NCBI RefSeq assembly: GCF_004798865.1
Contig: NW_025336599.1
Location: forward strand, 510,580 to 574,579
Source: Varanus komodoensis
Lineage: Eukaryota; Chordata; Lepidosauria; Squamata; Varanidae
DNA length: 64,000 nucleotides
Reading direction: 5' to 3'
The position numbers and the translations under genes are program-made. Shown one piece after another: positions 59,989 to 64,000 of the stretch (position 1 is its first letter; every line of letters begins with the position of its first letter). Under the pieces are notes generated by a model that worked only from the letters and a program-made list of their open reading frames with translations, was not told where the DNA came from and made no database searches.

Positions 59989-62474
59989 GACTCAATACAA
60001 GAACACAGGATGGTTTTCAGCATGGAGAACGATGCCTATCTACAGAAAGTGCCACACTCTGGCATATCTACTTCTCTGTGTTCTATAATTTTCACACAGG
60101 CTACAGTGATTTTGGATTCAGATCAGGGCAAGTGGAGAAACTGAAAGTTGAAATGTTTTTCCATTGTGCTAACCACTGTAATGATGGACTGGGTCCTTCT
60201 GGGATCCATGGGGAAAAAAACTTGTCTGAAGAGTTGCTTGGTGTTCTTAAACTCATATGTATATCCTCCTGTCTTTGGAGGTAGCACAATCTTTCTCCCC
60301 TCCTTCATGGAAATGCCTCCATTTTGCATGAGGGAAATTTGACAGGACCCCCACAGAATATGGGAATAACTTGGGAGAGGATCGTGGGTCTGAGAAGACC
60401 AACTGCTATCCCCCACCCTTGTCTGCCATACATTCAGAAGGTTTCAGAGGCTGTGCACAATGCATTCCAATAAAATGCTTTCATGCAAAGGAAGACCCCA
60501 GATGACTTGATCTTGGTCCCCACTAACATGGCAGAAATCTGAAGACACAGACTGGTATGTGCATGTGGTCCATTCCAACAGACTCCAAGCGCATGAATGA
60601 CAGGGGAACGACTTTGGGGCGCATCAGCAGCAGGGCGTGTGGCTACCAGGCATGTCATGGGAGGAAGGCAAAGGTAACCCATGCAGCCCTTCAAAGCCCA
60701 GTGAGGCTGGGACAGGTATACTCCAATCATATTTTCCTCTTTCAAACTGACACTGGCATTTCTCCTGCCCAACAAATGATTTACAGATGTTGATGAATTT
60801 TGGTTTTGCTCATAAAATATGGAAGCATGCCTTTTTTGACACCCTGATTGCAATTCCAAAGGCAAATGCCAATGCTTGCAACTTGCCAGACATGTGCTTG
60901 CATTCCTGTTGCACAGTTTTCCCAGTTGTGGAGTGGTATGTACTTGGGATCTCTGCACAGGTAAGGCATAATGAATCTGTGTTAAATGATCTAAAGGATG
61001 CATTGTGGGTTAAGAAAACAATCAAGGTCTTGCTGGAGGAGACCAAGGTCTATCCTATTCAGAATTCTTTGTGATAGTTCCAGCAACAAGTATGTACTAG
61101 GAGAACCACTGGAAATTTGCCTGTGCTCCATATATGGTCTATGAACTATCGCTCACCTATCTGTGGTCATCTCCAATGGGCGGATGCTCTGCATGGTCGC
61201 AGACACATGGCCTTCCCAGTCCTGATACCAGGATTGACCTTCTGTAAGCAAGGGAGGTGTTCCATCACCTAACTCTGTCCCTCCTACTCATTCTGTTTAC
61301 CTGGAGGGGCTCTGGAGACCTAGAATAGTGTTTCTTACTTCCACATTGCAGTCCAGCCAGGGCCCAGTGCCTGCAGAGGCTACTCCAAGGCACTGTGTCC
61401 ACTCCAGCTTGTGGTGTGAACATGAAAGGAGAAATCCATGGCGTTGACCTGCTTCGGGAGACAAAGGCAGGGTTCAGCACTGTGGACTGCTCCTTCAACG
61501 CTCAGGATGCAGACTGCCCCTCTGAACTGGGAGGATCAGAGGCCACTGCCCCATGCCCTGAGCATGCTGGGCAAATGATTGGGGAGGGGGAGGGACAGTC
61601 TCTTTGGTCACCCTTCACAACGCTAAACCTAATCTTGGTTCAAAAACTGTGGGGGGGGGGAGTGGGGGAGAGATATACAAACAAACAAACAAAGCTATAG
61701 GTTAGCTTCATGTTTTCCTCATGCAAAATAGCCAAATACAAGCCTGACTTGTACACTGTAGTTTCTTACAGAAATGAGGGGATTGCAGTAGGTGCTCTTT
61801 TCTATAAGCTACCTAAACAATGTTCTCTCTTCTACATGGCTCTTCAGGGTAAGCTTTCCTGGCCGCTTATACACAAAGACCCCTTGACAGGCAACCCCAT
61901 CTCACAGTTAAAGGAAGAAAAAATTATACATTTTGCTTCTGTCTCTATGGAGAAAAAATATATTGGTAGCCATGCAAACCACACTCTGCACCCAGTCTTG
62001 CTATGCATTGAGGGTTAAGAAAACAGTCATGGTTTTACCACATGACTTCAAGTGTAGGTTTGCCCTATCCAGCATTTTTTGTAAGAATGCCAGCAACAAG
62101 TAGGTATGTTTATGTTAGCACTAAGATCAACCCCTCTCATGACTGGTAATGCAACATACACAAGAAATGTATCCTTGTACTATCCTTGTAAACCTTGGTC
62201 AATTAATCTGAGAAAACTACCTTCATTTACCAAATGTTTGGTAAATCCCTCCCCTCCCCTCCCCTCAGTGAACATACCAGGCGAGTGTATTGGCAAAATC
62301 ACAGCAGCAGATTCTTCTAACACTCTTGGTGTGTAAATCTGGATGCACAAGGGCATTCTACCTATGTCGGAATGATCAGAACATCTGTAGGGAGCTGCCA
62401 TGAACGAGAATATATACACTAAGGGCTCTCTCTGTGGCAGCCCCAGTGCATACATGCGCATGCCCAAGTCCACG
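59989..62474. other. Intron, mostly unique; one diverged repeat pair
   Basis: Segments at about 60995-61097 and 62007-62109 are alike (GGGTTAAGAAAACA, CCAGCAACAAGTA). A G-rich run lies at 61651-61675 and (AAAC)n at 61679-61693. A CCCCTCCCCTCC tract lies at 62249-62268. No exon was seen; the mammalian SPEFYAG-encoding exon was looked for and not found. Confidence 0.45.
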
Positions 62475-62580
62475 CCATAGGTGGCCTCCAGATGTTTTGA
62501 ACTACAGCTCCCACAACCCTTTCAGCATGGATCGGTCCATGGAGGAGCACGCTGTAGATGTCCTAAGGTCACATGTGCAC
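62475..62580 (-). repeat. Short interspersed repeat with GTAGTTCAAAACATCTGGAG
   Basis: GCCTCCAGATGTTTTGAACTACAGCTCCCACAACCC with the ATGGATCGGTCCATGG part. Third member of the family at 10250 and 44545. Confidence 0.55.
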
Positions 62581-63607
62581 ATTCCTTGAAGGGGCAGTGA
62601 AAGTCAGCAAGTGACTGATCAGAGATTAGAAGCTCTACTTCATCCACGCCTATCTACAAAAACAGCTGATGACAAAGATGCACTCATTATATACACCGAT
62701 AGTGAAGATGGCAGGGTGATAAGGTGTAACTAATTGCTCACTACGTGATCTTAGACATCCAGTTAATCAGAGTGCATTTATTAATGGAATTCAGTATTTA
62801 CACATCCCATTTCAACCATTCAAAGCACGTCATGAATATTATCCCAGCACTTCCCGCAGGACGGACTGCTCCGTCGGCACTGACCCTGGAGACGGGCACT
62901 GTGCTGGAGAGCGGCAGCCAGCGAGACCCAGCAGAGAGCGCTTGCCTTGCACTTTCCAGCATGCCAGCAGTGAAAGAAAAATTTGAGCCATATGCTCTCT
63001 GGACATCTGTTGAAGCTACTTTGAACATCTAAATGTTGCTTCATCCAAATTTTGGAATTGCTTTAGCATTTCTGTGTGCCTTTTTAAATCGTTTCACAGG
63101 CAGCAGCCTTGGTATAGTATCTAAAGGCCAGAGAGAGAAATTATATCAGGAGCACTGGGATGTGTGTGTGCATGCAAGAACACACATTCATGCATGTGCA
63201 AACATATCTTTGAAGACCTGAATCCAAGATCTGGGGAATGACAATGGTGGAAGAGAAAGAGAATGAGGAAGAGCCCTGCTGGATGAGATCTGAGTCCTTG
63301 CTAGTCCAGCAACCACGGAAGCCAGCGTGATGTTTAGAGGAAGACCATCCAAAAATGAACGCAGCAGCCTACTCCCAACCGTAGGTCACCTGGCATGGGT
63401 ATTTAGCCACAGACACCTGCCGTCATGATTAGCAGCCACTGAGAAGCTTCTCTTCCGTGTAGTGCTCAAATTCTCTTTGAAAGCTGTCCAAGCAGCTGGC
63501 CAACACCATGAGTTGAGGTGGCAACTGTCACAGCTGACAAACAGACCTGCTATTATCTCAGCAGCAGGAAACACTGTGGTTGGAGTAAGTCAGTACACTG
63601 CTGCTGC
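62581..63607. other. Intron, nothing recognised
   Basis: Unique-looking sequence. The overlapping frames at 62745-63044 have no domain. Confidence 0.4.
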
Positions 63608-63775
63608 CGCTCAATCATAAGAAAAGCCATGCCCAAGCAGACCAAGGGCCCATCTAGTCCAGCCCTCTGTTGACATAGTGGCCAACCAGCTGCCCACAAG
63701 ATCCCACCAGCAGGACAGGAATGTGATCACATGCTCCCGCCCAAGATCCCCAGCAACTTGTGAATATAGGATGAT
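63608..63775 (-). mobile_element. L3-like LINE 3' end
   Basis: AATCATAAGAAAAGCCATGCCC, AGGGCCCATCTAGTCCAGC, TAGTGGCCAACCAGCTGCCC and CAGCAGGACAGGAATGTGATC. This is the complement of the L3-type tail seen at 22335 and 25140. Non-coding. Confidence 0.75.
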
Positions 63776-64000
63776 GACAACGATGACTATGACATTCACT
63801 TTTAGGCCTGCCTTTTTTCTGTCTAAACATACATAGGATTGTGCTGTAAATGAGGAAGCACCTTCACATTCTGTTACATGCCTGGAGGAAAGTCTTAACC
63901 TGCCACTGCCAAGATGACAAGGTTGGCACCAATCCCTTTATCCTTCTGCAAGTACCTTATCCCTCTTTAAGTACCTCCAAGGCTGTCACAAAGAGGAAGG

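Overview
The window is vertebrate nuclear DNA with no prokaryotic or organellar genes. It lies inside one very large gene on the minus strand. Three short exons with perfect splice borders and compatible phases identify it as the 3' half of RBFOX1 (A2BP1/FOX-1, the neuronal and muscle splicing regulator that binds (U)GCAUG). In transcript order they are an 81-nt exon (57694-57614), a 133-nt exon (28623-28491) and a 40-nt exon (18172-18133) matching the brain-type B40 exon. They join in frame and encode the low-complexity, Tyr/Ala/Pro-rich region after the RRM. The RRM exons lie beyond 64000 and the last exons before base 1. Everything else is intron.

The repeat content points to a squamate reptile (lizard or snake): many CR1 copies of several subfamilies, L2 and L3-like LINEs, a BovB (RTE) fragment, an L1 fragment, a tRNA-derived SINE, MIR-like CORE-SINEs and many simple repeats. 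The species is inferred from repeats only.

Layout by coordinate: 1-1411, CR1 and L2 tails; 5826-9310, a long minus-strand CR1 keeping part of ORF1 (esterase) and much of ORF2 (endonuclease and RT), all broken; 10-14.9 kb, L2 and CR1 tails; 18.1 kb, the 40-nt exon flanked by UGCAUG sites; 19.4-23.2 kb, a dense cluster (L2, a CORE-SINE carrying a CR1, L1, L3, CR1); 28.5 kb, the 133-nt exon; 31.8 kb, a G20 run; 32.8-35.9 kb, CORE-SINEs and BovB; 36.85-40.3 kb, three CR1 copies, one nested in another; 44.8-45.7 kb, an L2 interrupted by a CR1; 54.9-56.25 kb, a GC-rich stretch of unknown nature; 57.6 kb, the 81-nt exon, whose acceptor tract is a CT microsatellite; 59.3-60.0 kb, two CR1 tails; 63.6 kb, an L3 relic.

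The points most worth following are the splicing signals. The 40-nt and 133-nt exons each have (U)GCAUG, the RBFOX target, on both sides, as expected for autoregulation. The 81-nt exon instead has a 53-nt adenine-free CT tract that forces an unusually distant branch point. I also see a dispersed AT-rich repeat family that I cannot name, several nested insertions that order element ages, and a LINE orientation skew antisense to RBFOX1. I saw no LTR retrovirus, Polinton, CRISPR array or RNA gene.
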